Shown here: in pieces, positions 24,531 through 33,800 of the stretch | Position numbering within the stretch: position 1 is the first letter of the stretch | Layout of the letters: each line of letters starts with the position of its first letter | From: Kordiimonas marina | GTDB lineage: Bacteria; Pseudomonadota; Alphaproteobacteria; Sphingomonadales; Kordiimonadaceae | DNA: 64,000 nt | Assembly (NCBI RefSeq): GCF_023006325.1 | Contig: NZ_JAINDF010000002.1 | Coordinates: 62,001 to 126,000, forward strand | Reading direction: 5' to 3' | Notes under the pieces: generated by a model | What the model saw: only the letters and a program-made list of their open reading frames with translations | The model's database searches: none | What the model was told of the DNA's origin: nothing | Translations under genes and position numbers: made by a program

Positions 24531-25252
24531 TTCCCTGTTCCATCCCTGTTGGCAGCCTTGGCCGGGCTTCCCGGCCGTTCCGGTGTGATATGAATATCAA
24601 TACCGCCCGAAAAGGTGCCTTCTTCTTTATCCGCGATTATTTCCATATGGCCAGCCCGGATGGTGCCGAGCTTCGACTGACCGTTGATTTCACCCTGGCC
24701 GGTGGCCGTATGGGCCTTGAGGTCCACTTCGGCGCCCGCCATATCCAGCCGGTAGCCGTTGCCGGTTTCCACATGTACTCCGCCCACCAGCGACAGCGTG
24801 CTTTCTTTCATCCGATAGATGCCGGTGCGGGCGCTGACGTGCGCCTTCACCCCGGGTTCCACTTCCATCTCGGCGCGGATGTCGCTCAGGCGGATGCGCG
24901 GCGAGGACGGCGTGTCCTGGATGCCCGCGGCGGCTTCCACCTTGAAAAGCCGGTTGACGGAATCGGTGCCGGTGTAGCGCATCTTGGTCATGCGGATCTG
25001 GCCGTCGCTTTTGGCGACATCGTCCTTCGAGAGCGTGAAGCTCACCTCGGTGTCATTCAGGAACGGCCACAAAACCGTGACAGCGCCGAGAATGGCGGCC
25101 GAGGCCGGCAAAGTCACGCGCATCAGCCGGATGAAGCGGTCCCACGCCGGGCTTTCGGCGCTGGCATGCGGCACCGGCATCAGCGCCGCGCGGGCTTCCG
25201 TGCGGGCCGCGCGTTCGCTGGTAAAATGCTCCGGTGTCTGCTGGCGCGCCAT
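24527..25252 (-). CDS. lptC: LPS export protein LptC
   Basis: A 241-aa LptC, an inner-membrane bitopic protein that takes LPS from LptB2FG and passes it to LptA. A basic cytoplasmic N-terminus (about residues 1-45) precedes one membrane helix (RLMRVTLPASAAILGAVTVLWPFL). The periplasmic part has the LptC beta-jellyroll, for example MTKMRYTGTDSVNRLFKV and STLSLVGGVHVETGNGYRLD. The C-terminal tail is Pro/Gly-rich. It follows the RNase D-like gene by 15 bp and overlaps lptA by 4 bp. Confidence 0.93.
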   Translation of the reverse strand: MARQQTPEHFTSERAARTEARAALMPVPHASAESPAWDRFIRLMRVTLPASAAILGAVTVLWPFLNDTEVSFTLSKDDVAKSDGQIRMTKMRYTGTDSVNRLFKVEAAAGIQDTPSSPRIRLSDIRAEMEVEPGVKAHVSARTGIYRMKESTLSLVGGVHVETGNGYRLDMAGAEVDLKAHTATGQGEINGQSKLGTIRAGHMEIIADKEEGTFSGGIDIHITPERPGSPAKAANRDGTGK

Positions 25253-25267
25253 TGAGGTCTGTTCCGT

Positions 25268-25882
25268 TTACGAGTGCGCGAAAATATCCATCGGCTCGAA
25301 GCCTGCGAGGTCAAGCTCGGCCCGGACCGGCAGGAAGCGGAACGCGGCTTCGGCCAGTTCGGTACGGCCTTCGCGCGCGAGCATCATATCGAGCTTTTCC
25401 TTCGCCGCGTGCAGGTAAAGCACGTCGGAGGCGGCATAGTCGCGCTGGGCGTCGGAAATCACATCGGCGCCCCAGTCGCTGGACTGCTGCTGCTTGTTGA
25501 GGTCGACACCCGCCAGTTCCCGCACCAGGTCCTTGAGGCCATGGCGGTCGGTATAGGTGCGCACCAGCTTGGACGCGATCTTGGTGCAATAGATGGGCGT
25601 GGTATCCACACCCAGATACTTTTTGATCACCGCGACATCGAAGCGGGCATAATGGAAAATCTTGGTGACATCCGGGTTGGCCATCAGCGCCTTCAGGTTC
25701 GGGGCGTTGTATTCGCCCTTCCCAAAACGCACCAGATGGGCATTGCCGTCGCCTGCGGACAATTGCACCACGCACAGCCTGTCCCGGTGCGGGTTGAGGC
25801 CCATGGTTTCGCTGTCGACCGCGACCGAGGCCCCGAAATCGAGCCCGTCCGGCAGGTCGCCTTCATGAAGGTGGATTGCCAT
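25268..25882 (-). CDS. rnd: RNase D-like 3'-5' exonuclease
   Basis: A 204-aa DEDDy exonuclease of the RNase D type, shorter than E. coli RNase D because the HRDC domains are missing, as is common in alphaproteobacteria. The catalytic motifs are visible: VAVDSETMGL (DxE, Exo I), IFHYARFDVAVI (Exo II Asp) and YAASDVLYLH (Exo III, Y-x3-D). It trims 3' ends of structured RNAs. I chose the ATG at 25882, as the 23 codons further upstream are Cys-rich and not part of the fold. It is the first gene before lptC on the minus strand. Confidence 0.9.
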   Translation of the reverse strand: MAIHLHEGDLPDGLDFGASVAVDSETMGLNPHRDRLCVVQLSAGDGNAHLVRFGKGEYNAPNLKALMANPDVTKIFHYARFDVAVIKKYLGVDTTPIYCTKIASKLVRTYTDRHGLKDLVRELAGVDLNKQQQSSDWGADVISDAQRDYAASDVLYLHAAKEKLDMMLAREGRTELAEAAFRFLPVRAELDLAGFEPMDIFAHS

Positions 25883-26100
25883 TGTCTTTCCGTTCGTCCC
25901 TAATTCTTCGTCACAACAGTATAGGCAGCCTTGTGGCAGAAAAAAGGACAATAAGCGAGCCTTAAGGCCGCGCCAAGGCGAAGTTTCAGCGAAGTTTTTG
26001 GCCCGTATGGACCTGTGCAGGTGTCGTGTTTGGGCTTGCCCCCGGCCGTCTCAGGGCTACCTCTAGGAAGAAAGCAGGATATGAGGCAAAGGAAGCCGAT

Positions 26101-26901
26101 ATGACGACAGAGCTGAGTATGGCGGACATTCTGGCACGGCTGCAGGCAAGCGGCGGCAAGCTGACTGAGGTCAGCGCCAGCTGGATGCAGGGCCGCGCGG
26201 CTTTCGGCGGGCTTGCTGCAGCCCTGGCCGTGACCGGGATGCGCGAAGTGCTGCCCGAGGAAAAGACCATCCGTTCACTGATGGTGTCCTTCGTCGGGCC
26301 GGTTCCGGCCGGTCCCGTCACGGTGGATGCCCGGCTCGCGCGCGCGGGCCGCAACGTCAGCCAGGCCTCGGCCGAGGTGCGGGACGGAGACGCCGTCTGT
26401 GTGCAGGCTCTGGCGGCCTTCGGTCAGGCGCGGGACACCGAAAGTGCCGCAGCCACCGCCGTCTTCAAGCCGGAGCCGCGGGACAGCGTCCCGGCCGTGG
26501 CCATGGGGCCGATGCGCCCGCCGTTCCTGCAGTATTTTGATGTCCACTGGACCGGGGGCGGCATTCCGCTTTCGGGCAGCAAGGACAGGCGCCTCGGCAA
26601 ATGGGTGCGCCATAAGGAGGACCTGAGCGCCTGGCCGGTGGAACGCATCGTCGCCATCGCCGACATCCCGCCGCCGGTGATGATGTCGCATTACACCAAG
26701 CCGGTAGTCAGCAGCTCGCTCAGCTGGTCGCTTGAATTCGTGCGCGACCCGCACGAGGTGACGGCCGAATGGTTCTATCTGGATTATGTGCTCGAACACG
26801 CCGCGGACGGCTACAGCCAGCAGTCCGGCACCATCTTTACCGAAGACGGCGAGCTCGTCGCGCTCTCACGCCAGTGCATGGTCTATTTCGAGCGGGGGTG
26901 A
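26101..26901 (+). CDS. Acyl-CoA thioesterase (TesB-like double hotdog)
   Basis: A 266-aa thioesterase with two hotdog domains. The N-terminal half (about residues 1-115) has the W-MQGRAAFGGLAAALAV helix and the MVSFVGPVPAGPVTVDARLAR strands. The C-terminal half starts near PPFLQYFDVHW and ends with the typical FTEDGELVALSRQCMVYFE. The family hydrolyses medium- or long-chain acyl-CoA; the exact chain length is unknown. The ATG at 26101 is preceded by AAGGAAG. A bidirectional terminator follows 20 bp after the stop. Confidence 0.87.
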   Translation: MTTELSMADILARLQASGGKLTEVSASWMQGRAAFGGLAAALAVTGMREVLPEEKTIRSLMVSFVGPVPAGPVTVDARLARAGRNVSQASAEVRDGDAVCVQALAAFGQARDTESAAATAVFKPEPRDSVPAVAMGPMRPPFLQYFDVHWTGGGIPLSGSKDRRLGKWVRHKEDLSAWPVERIVAIADIPPPVMMSHYTKPVVSSSLSWSLEFVRDPHEVTAEWFYLDYVLEHAADGYSQQSGTIFTEDGELVALSRQCMVYFERG

Positions 26902-26920
26902 GTTGGCCCAGAAAACACAA

Positions 26921-26945
26921 AACCCGCTCGGGTGAGCGGGTTTTT
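26921..26945. terminator. Bidirectional terminator (thioesterase / tRNA-Leu)
   Basis: Stem AACCCGCTC-GGGT-GAGCGGGTT with TTTTT after it on the plus strand and an A-rich 5' side that serves the minus strand. It ends the thioesterase gene on one strand and tRNA-Leu on the other. Confidence 0.85.
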
Positions 26946-26949
26946 GAAT

Positions 26950-27036
26950 TGGTGCCCAGAAGAGGACTCGAACCTCCACGTCCATACGGACACTAGCACC
27001 TGAAGCTAGCGCGTCTACCAATTCCGCCATCTGGGC
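26950..27036 (-). tRNA. tRNA-Leu (anticodon CAG)
   Basis: An 87-nt class II tRNA. The 7-bp acceptor stem is GCCCAGA/TCTGGGC, followed by a discriminator A and an encoded CCA. The anticodon stem CTAGC/GCTAG holds the loop TTCAGGT, giving anticodon CAG (27000-27002), which reads CUG. A long variable arm (GTGTCCGTATGGACGT) and the T-loop GGTTCGAGTCC are visible. No duplicated 3' end that would mark an integrated element was seen nearby. Confidence 0.97.
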
Positions 27037-27056
27037 ACCGTAGAATTAGTGGCGCG

Positions 27057-27086
27057 GATTTAGCGTGCCTTCATCCCTGCTGTCAA
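27057..27086 (-). promoter_or_regulatory. Promoter of tRNA-Leu
   Basis: Minus strand TTGACA (27081-27086, perfect -35), an 18-bp spacer and TAAATC (27057-27062) as -10, 21 bp before the tRNA 5' end. Confidence 0.6.
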
Positions 27087-27243
27087 GCGTCCACGCGCAA
27101 AAATACCAAACTTTGTGAATTTATTTTGACGGGGGCCGGAAACCCTTGGGTGATCCGCCCATTGCCGTCGTCCGTATTTGGTCATGACCCCCGGTTCGGG
27201 GTAGACTGTTTTGTGCTCTTGTTATCGGCAAGGAGAGAATCAC

Positions 27244-28200
27244 ATGTCCCGGCGATTGGTGACTGTTTTTGGCGGCTCCGGTTTCATCGGCCGCTATGTG
27301 GTGGAACGGTTGGCCGACCGTGGCGATGCGGTGCGTGTCGCCGTACGGCACCCCAATGAAGCCCTGTTCCTGAAGCCCTTGGGGGATGTCGGCCAAATCC
27401 AGCTGATGGCGGCGAACCTCAGGGATGAGGCCTCGGTGCGGCGCGCGGCCAGTGGGGCGGATGCGGTGATCAATCTGGTCGGGGTGCTCTATAACAGCGG
27501 CAAGCAGACCTTCAGCGCGCTTCAGGCTGAGGGCGCGGGGCGTCTGGCGGTGGCCGCCGCCGAAGCCGGGGTGCAAACTTTCGTGCAGATGTCCGCGCTT
27601 GGGGCTGACCCGGCCTCAAAGTCCGAATACGCCCGCACCAAGGCGGCGGGGGAGGCTGCCGTGCGCGCGGCCTTTCCGGATGCCACCATCCTGCGGCCGA
27701 GCCTGGTGATCGGCCCGGAGGACGGCTTCTTCAACCGTTTCGCGGCGCTTGCCCACAAGCTGCCGTTCCTGCCGCTTCCGGGCACCGAAACCAAATTCCA
27801 GCCGGTGACGGTGAATGATGTGGCTGCGGCGGTGGTGCGCGCGAGCCTGGGCGGGGACGGTGTCGCAGGCGAAACGTTCGAGCTTGGCGGGCCGGAGGTG
27901 ATGACGCTCCGTGAGCTTCTCACCCTGATGATGGACAGGATCGGCCTGCACCGGAGCATCTACCGCCTGCCGTGGGGGCTTGCCATGCTGCAGGCGACCT
28001 TCCTTGGGCTTCTGCCCGCCCCGCCGCTCACGCGGGACCAGGTCCGGCTTCTGAGAAGTGACAATGTGGTAAGCCCGGGGTCCAAGGGCTTCAAGGCGCT
28101 GGGCATCGCCCCGAACGGGTTCGAGGCGGTGCTGCCGCAGTATCTGACCCAGTACCGGGTCGGCGGACAGTTCGGTCCGGCGTCAGGGCGTGGTTCTTAA
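27244..28200 (+). CDS. NDUFA9-like NAD(P)-binding protein
   Basis: A 318-aa atypical short-chain dehydrogenase of the complex I NDUFA9-like group. The nucleotide-binding motif is TVFGGSGFIGRYVVERL at the N-terminus, followed by VRRAASGADAVINLVGVLY and FVQMSALGADPASKSEYARTK (Y-x3-K). Later landmarks are ATILRPSLVIGPEDGFFNRF and KFQPVTVNDVAAAVV. In alphaproteobacteria these proteins are thought to be linked to complex I or quinone metabolism; enzymatic activity is not proven. The ATG at 27244 has AAGGAGAG upstream. Its stop overlaps that of the convergent uppP by 4 bp. Confidence 0.88.
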   Translation: MSRRLVTVFGGSGFIGRYVVERLADRGDAVRVAVRHPNEALFLKPLGDVGQIQLMAANLRDEASVRRAASGADAVINLVGVLYNSGKQTFSALQAEGAGRLAVAAAEAGVQTFVQMSALGADPASKSEYARTKAAGEAAVRAAFPDATILRPSLVIGPEDGFFNRFAALAHKLPFLPLPGTETKFQPVTVNDVAAAVVRASLGGDGVAGETFELGGPEVMTLRELLTLMMDRIGLHRSIYRLPWGLAMLQATFLGLLPAPPLTRDQVRLLRSDNVVSPGSKGFKALGIAPNGFEAVLPQYLTQYRVGGQFGPASGRGS

Positions 28201-29027
28201 ACCACACCCGTCCAGATAAGGTAGAAGAGCCCGAGGCCGAGCAGGACGCGGTAGGCCACGAAGATGGTCATGTTGGCGTGGCTCAGCCAGCGCATCATCA
28301 TATAGATGGCGGCCAGCGCGGCGAGGCAGGAGACGCCGGCGGCGAACGCCGCATGGACCCACACAAGCTCGTTCCCGGTCTTGACGAGGTCGATGGCCCC
28401 CAGGGTGCCTGCAGCCATGATGGTCGGGATCGACAGCAGCATGGAGAATCGCGCTGCTTCCTGACGCTGGAAGCCGAGCCAGCGGGCCGCGGTCATGGTG
28501 ATGCCGGAGCGGCTGGTGCCGGGGATCAGCGCCAGCACTTGCGCAAGGCCGACGATCAGCGCCGGTTTCATTTTCATGCTGTCCATCATCTTGTCGGTCG
28601 CGCCCTTATGGTCGGCGATGAACAGGAGGATGCCGAAGATGATCGAGGTCGCCGCGATGATGCTGGCGAGCCGCATGGCATCTTCAAGGCCGGTTACCTC
28701 GAAAATGCCGCCGACGATCACCACCGGGATGGTGGCGACGACCAGATACCAGAACATCTTGCCGTAGATGGTATTCTCGACCGCGCGCCTGGCCGGGGCG
28801 ACCCCGCAGGCGCCGAGAAAGGCGAGGAACAGGCCCTTGGTGTCTTCCCGGAAATAGAGAAGCACGGCGGCCAGCGTGCCGACATGGACCGACACGTCCA
28901 TCAGCAGGCCCTGGTCGGGCCAGCCGGTAAGGACGGGGATGAGGATCAGGTGGCCTGACGAGCTGATTGGCAGGAACTCAGTAATGCCCTGGACGATGGC
29001 CAGGAAAAAAAGGTGCAAGGCCGTCAT
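28197..29027 (-). CDS. uppP: Undecaprenyl-diphosphatase UppP (BacA)
   Basis: A 276-aa membrane phosphatase that converts undecaprenyl diphosphate to the monophosphate, recycling the carrier for peptidoglycan and O-antigen synthesis; overproduction gives bacitracin resistance. Both active-site motifs are present: QGITEFLPISSSGHLIL at about residues 14-30 and PGTSRSGITMTAA at about 168-180. About eight helices; length fits the family. It faces gltD across a 388-bp AT-rich gap that contains a perfect inverted repeat. Confidence 0.96.
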   Translation of the reverse strand: MTALHLFFLAIVQGITEFLPISSSGHLILIPVLTGWPDQGLLMDVSVHVGTLAAVLLYFREDTKGLFLAFLGACGVAPARRAVENTIYGKMFWYLVVATIPVVIVGGIFEVTGLEDAMRLASIIAATSIIFGILLFIADHKGATDKMMDSMKMKPALIVGLAQVLALIPGTSRSGITMTAARWLGFQRQEAARFSMLLSIPTIMAAGTLGAIDLVKTGNELVWVHAAFAAGVSCLAALAAIYMMMRWLSHANMTIFVAYRVLLGLGLFYLIWTGVV

Positions 29028-29125
29028 GGCGCTTTGTCCTCCCCCTTGTTTTCAGGGCCTCGAACGTGCCCCGGATTCTTATGCTGATTCTGTATAGCAG
29101 GGCCTTTCATTGCCCGCGATACTCT

Positions 29126-29150
29126 ATTTAGTACAATAATGGTACTAAAT
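29126..29150. promoter_or_regulatory. Perfect 9-bp inverted repeat upstream of uppP
   Basis: ATTTAGTAC-N7-GTACTAAAT lies 98 bp before the uppP start and 265 bp before gltD, in an AT-rich stretch. Its symmetry and spacing suggest a dimeric regulator's operator. I do not recognise the consensus. Between it and the gltD leader, TATAGT at 29262-29267 is a possible -10 element for gltD. Confidence 0.5.
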
Positions 29151-29310
29151 ATCCCGTGACAGGGGCCGGAAGATTCATTAAAAATAAAGGACTTACGAAA
29201 TATAAGTCAGCAATCATGACCTATCAGCTATTTTTTGCGTGAAATTCATGATTTTTGAATTTATAGTGCGCAACACCGAAACCAAGGTTACTAAAATTAC
29301 GTGTCAGGAT

Positions 29311-29398
29311 GGAGGCTTTGCCGACGACCCCCCAAGCGATCATCTGATCGATCATCAGGGGGACCGCCGCAGCCTCTGTTAGTGTCGGGAAAGCCGAC
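29311..29398 (+). ncRNA. Structured 5' leader of gltD (candidate)
   Basis: The leader holds nested pairings: GAGGCT/AGCCTC (29312-29317 with 29371-29376) enclosing CCCCC/GGGGG (around 29328-29333 with 29358-29362), whose loop contains the palindromic TGATCGATCA. A second hairpin GTCGG-GAAAG-CCGAC (29384-29398) follows and ends 16 bp before the ATG. No known riboswitch class was recognised. Confidence 0.35.
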
Positions 29399-29414
29399 GC
29401 CGAAAGGGTAAATT

Positions 29415-30860
29415 ATGGCAGACGATCTTCTTAAATTTGTCTCGATTGAGCAGAAAATGCCGTCCAAGCGTGCGGCAGAGGAGCGTCTGAAGGATTTTGA
29501 CGAGGTCTATGCCGAGTTCGACCCGAAAGGGGCGAAGGAGCAGGCCAGCCGCTGTTCGCAGTGCGGGGTGCCCTTCTGTCATATCCATTGCCCCTTGGGG
29601 AACAATATCCCGGACTGGCTGCGCCTGACCGCCGAAGGCCGGGTCGAGGAAGCCTATGATGTGGCGTCCAGCACCAACAATATGCCGGAAATCTGCGGCC
29701 GTATCTGCCCGCAGGACCGCTTGTGCGAAGGCAATTGCGTCATTGAAAAGGATTTCAACTCGGTCACCATCGGCAGCGTCGAGAAATATATCGGCGATAC
29801 CGCCTGGGAAAACGGCTGGGTGAAGCCGATCACCCCGGCGCGCGAACGCGAGCAGTCCATCGGCATCATTGGCGCGGGGCCTGCGGGGCTTGCCGCGGCC
29901 GAGGAGCTCCGCAAGCACGGCTATCAGGTTCATATCTATGACCGGCATGACCGCGCGGGCGGCCTCTTGATTTACGGTATCCCCGGCTTCAAGCTGGAGA
30001 AGGATGTGGTTGGCCGCCGGACCGGAAGGCTCGAACAGTCGGGCATCACTTTCCATCTGGATTTTGAGGTCGGCCGTGAGGCGGGGCTGGGCGAGCTCCG
30101 GGACAAGCATGACGCGCTCCTGATCGCGACCGGGGTTTACCGCGCGCGCGGGCTGAAGGTGCCGGGCGTCGGCCTTTCGAACATCCGTGAAGCGCTTGAT
30201 TATCTCATCGCCTCCAACCGCAAGGGCCTCGGCGACAAAGTGCCGGAGTTCGAAAACGGCACTTTGGATGCCAAAGGCAAGGACGTTGTCGTGATCGGCG
30301 GCGGCGATACCGCCATGGACTGCGTGCGCACCGCCGTGCGCCAGGGTGCCAAGTCGGTCAAATGTGTTTACCGCCGCGACCGGGACAATATGCCCGGTTC
30401 CGCGCGTGAGGTTAAAAACGCCGAGGAAGAAGGCGTTGAATTCGTATGGCTCGCGGGGCCGGAGGCTTTTGTCGGTGACGACAAGGTTGAAGGTGTCCGC
30501 GCCTATAAAATGCGTCTGGGTGCGCCCGACGCGACCGGGCGCCAGACGCCTGAGCCGGTGCCGGGGTCGAGCTTCACGCTCGACTGCGATCTCGCCGTGC
30601 TCGCGCTCGGTTTCGAACCCGAAGACCTGCCGGCCCTGTTTGGCGCCCCTGAACTCAGGGTCACGCGCTGGGGCACGGTCACGGTCGACCACACGTCCAT
30701 GATGACCAACCTCGATGGGGTGTTCGCCGCGGGCGATATCGTCCGCGGGGCCTCCCTGGTTGTCTGGGCCGTTCGCGATGGCCGCGATGCCGCAGGCGCC
30801 ATCCATCAATATCTGAGCGAAGAAGCCAAGGCCGGTGCCGACGCTTCCGCCGCCGCCTGA
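29415..30860 (+). CDS. gltD: Glutamate synthase (NADPH) small subunit GltD
   Basis: A 481-aa flavoprotein that feeds NADPH electrons to GltB for glutamate synthesis from glutamine and 2-oxoglutarate. The N-terminal iron-sulfur cysteines are in CSQCGVPFCHIHCPLGNNIP (about 45-64) and CGRICPQDRLCEGNC (about 94-108). FAD- and NADPH-binding motifs are GIIGAGPAGLAAAEEL and DVVVIGGGDTAMDCV. The ATG at 29415 has AAAGGG close upstream. gltB follows after 15 bp, so they form an operon in the order gltD-gltB. Confidence 0.97.
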   Translation: MADDLLKFVSIEQKMPSKRAAEERLKDFDEVYAEFDPKGAKEQASRCSQCGVPFCHIHCPLGNNIPDWLRLTAEGRVEEAYDVASSTNNMPEICGRICPQDRLCEGNCVIEKDFNSVTIGSVEKYIGDTAWENGWVKPITPAREREQSIGIIGAGPAGLAAAEELRKHGYQVHIYDRHDRAGGLLIYGIPGFKLEKDVVGRRTGRLEQSGITFHLDFEVGREAGLGELRDKHDALLIATGVYRARGLKVPGVGLSNIREALDYLIASNRKGLGDKVPEFENGTLDAKGKDVVVIGGGDTAMDCVRTAVRQGAKSVKCVYRRDRDNMPGSAREVKNAEEEGVEFVWLAGPEAFVGDDKVEGVRAYKMRLGAPDATGRQTPEPVPGSSFTLDCDLAVLALGFEPEDLPALFGAPELRVTRWGTVTVDHTSMMTNLDGVFAAGDIVRGASLVVWAVRDGRDAAGAIHQYLSEEAKAGADASAAA

Positions 30861-30875
30861 GTAAGGGGATACGAC

Positions 30876-33800
30876 ATGCAAACTTTCAACGATCATATTC
30901 CTGGACCTCAAGGCCTCTACGACCCGGCGGACGAACATGACGCCTGCGGTGTCGGCCTCGTCGCCGCGCTCGACGGCAAGCCCAGCCGCAAAGTCGTGCT
31001 GATGGGCATCGAAGCCCTCAAGGCCATCTGGCACCGGGGCGCGGTGGATGCCGACGGTAAGACCGGCGACGGCGCGGGCATCCATGTGGAGATCCCGCAG
31101 GAATTCTTCAAGGAACATGTGCGCGCGACCGGCCATGACATCCATGACGGCAAGCTTGCCGTCGGTATGGTGTTCCTGCCGCGTATCGACCTGTCCGCGC
31201 AGGAGACCTGCCGGACCATCGTCGAAACCGAAATCCTCAATTTCGGCTACACCATCTATGGCTGGCGTCAGGTGCCGGTCGACATCGATGTGATCGGCGA
31301 AAAAGCCGAGGCCACCCGGCCGGAAATCGAGCAGATCATGATCGCCAACGCCAAGGGCGTGGATGAGGAAACCTTCGAGCGCGAGCTTTACCTGATTCGC
31401 CGCCGGGTTGAACGGGCCGTGATCCAGGCGCAGGTGGGTGACTTCTATATCTGTTCGCTGTCGTGCCGCTCGGTCATCTATAAGGGCCTGTTCCTTGCCG
31501 AACAGCTTTCGACCTTCTACCCGGACCTGCTGGACAAGCGGTTCGTGTCGTCATTCGCCGTTTATCACCAGCGCTACAGCACCAACACATTCCCGCAGTG
31601 GTGGCTGGCGCAGCCGTTCCGGATGCTCGCCCATAACGGTGAGATCAACACCATCCGCGGCAACAAGAACTGGATGAAGAGCCACCAGATCCGCATGGCC
31701 GCCGTCGCCTTCGGTGAAAACTCCGAGGATATCAAGCCCGTGGTGCCGCATGGCGCGTCTGACAGCGCCGCGCTCGATGCTGTCTTCGAGGTGATGGTGC
31801 GCGCGGGCCGGTCGGCGCCGATGGTGAAGACGCTCCTGGTGCCGGAAGCCTGGACCAACAAGATGAGCATGCCGGAAGCGCACCGGTCCATGTATGCCTA
31901 CACCAACTCGGTGATGGAACCGTGGGACGGCCCGGCTGCCCTCGCCGCAACCGATGGCCGCTGGGTTATCGCCGGGCTCGACCGGAACGGTCTCCGCCCC
32001 ATGCGCTTCACGGTCACGGCGGACGGCTATCTGGTCGTCGGTTCCGAAGCCGGCATGGTGACGGTGGAGGACGAGGACGTCCGTGAAAAAGGCCGCCTCG
32101 GGCCGGGCCAGATGATCGCGCTCGACCTCAAGGAAGGCCGTTTCTACCACGACCGGGAAATCAAGGACCTCCTGGCCGCGTCGCAGCCGTTCGAGGAATG
32201 GGTCAAGGACCTGCTTGCCATCGACGACCTGCCCGGCTTCCGCGGGCCGGAAGAGCCGGACTTTAGCGGTGAGGAACTGCGCCGCCGTCAGGTCATGGCG
32301 GGCCTGAGCCATGAGGACCTGGAGCTTATCCTGCATCCGCAGGTGGCCACCGGCAAGGAAGCCATCGGCTCGATGGGTGATGACACGCCGCTTGCGGTGC
32401 TTTCCAGCAAATACCGCAACCTCAGCCATTATTTCCGGCAGAATTTCAGCCAGGTCACCAACCCGCCGATCGACAGTTTGCGCGAACACCGGGTGATGAC
32501 GCTTAAAACCCGTTTCGGCAACTTCGCCAACGTGCTCGATAGTGGCCACACCCAGGCCGGCGCGATCGTGCTCGACAGCCCGGTGATTTCGAACCGCGAA
32601 TGGAAGGTGCTCCTGAAGCATTTCGGCGACAGCGCGCAGGTGATCGACGCCACTTTTGACGTGCATGAAGGCCCTGGTGCGCTGAGGGCCGCCATCGACC
32701 GTATCCGCCGCGAAGCCGAGGACGCTGTGCGCGCGGGCCGTGGCCATATTTTCGTGACCGACGAAAACCTCGGCCCGAACCGGGCGCCGGTGCCGATGAT
32801 CCTGGCGACAGGCGGGCTCCATACCCACCTGATCCAGCAGGGTCTCCGGACCTTCACCAGTCTGAACGTCCGCGCCAGCGAATGCCTGGACCCGCATTAT
32901 TTCGCCGTGCTGATCGGCGCGGGGGCGACCACGGTCAACGCCTATATCGCGGAAGACTGCATCATCGATCGTCACAGCAAGGGCCTGTTTGGCGACATGG
33001 ACCTCAACACTGCGGTGACGCGCGCTTGCGATGCCATCGACCAGGGGCTTCTGAAGATCCTCTCCAAAATGGGGATTTCGGTGATCTCCTCCTACCGGGG
33101 CGGCAACAATTTCGAAGCGCTCGGCCTCTCGCGCTCGCTGGTGGCGGAATTCTTCCCCGGCATGCCGACCAAAATCTCCGGGATCGGCCTTGCCGGTATC
33201 GAACAGAAAATCCTCGAACAGCACGCCAAGGCCTATGGCGGTGAAAAACCGTCACTGCCGATCGGCGGCCTGTACCGTTTCCGCCGTGGTGAAGAAGTGC
33301 ACGCCTATGACGGCCAGCTGATTCACCTGCTGCAAAGCGCAGTCAGTGAAGACAATTACGCCAAATATCTGACCTATTCGAAGGGGCTGTCGAAGCTGCC
33401 GCCGGTGAACCTGCGCGACCTTCTCGGCTTCAAGAAACCTGCGAAGGGCGTGGCGCTTGAAGATGTCGAATCGATCACGCAGATCAGGAAGCGGTTCATC
33501 ACGCCGGGCATGTCCATGGGCGCGCTGTCGCCCGAAGCGCACGAGACGCTCGCCATCGCCATGAACCGGATCGGCGCCAAGTCGGTCTCCGGTGAGGGCG
33601 GCGAGGACAGCAAGCGCTACAAGCCTTATGAAAACGGCGACAATGCCAACAGCCCGATCAAGCAGGTGGCGTCCGGCCGTTTCGGCGTGACCGCGGAATA
33701 TCTGAACGCCTGTGAGGAGCTGGAAATCAAGATCGCCCAGGGTGCCAAGCCGGGCGAGGGCGGCCAGCTGCCGGGCTTCAAGGTGACGGAAATGATCGCC

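Noticed and set aside
26950-27036. tRNA-Leu as an integration site for a mobile element
   Set aside because: No integrase, no repeated tRNA 3' end and no change in base composition beside it.
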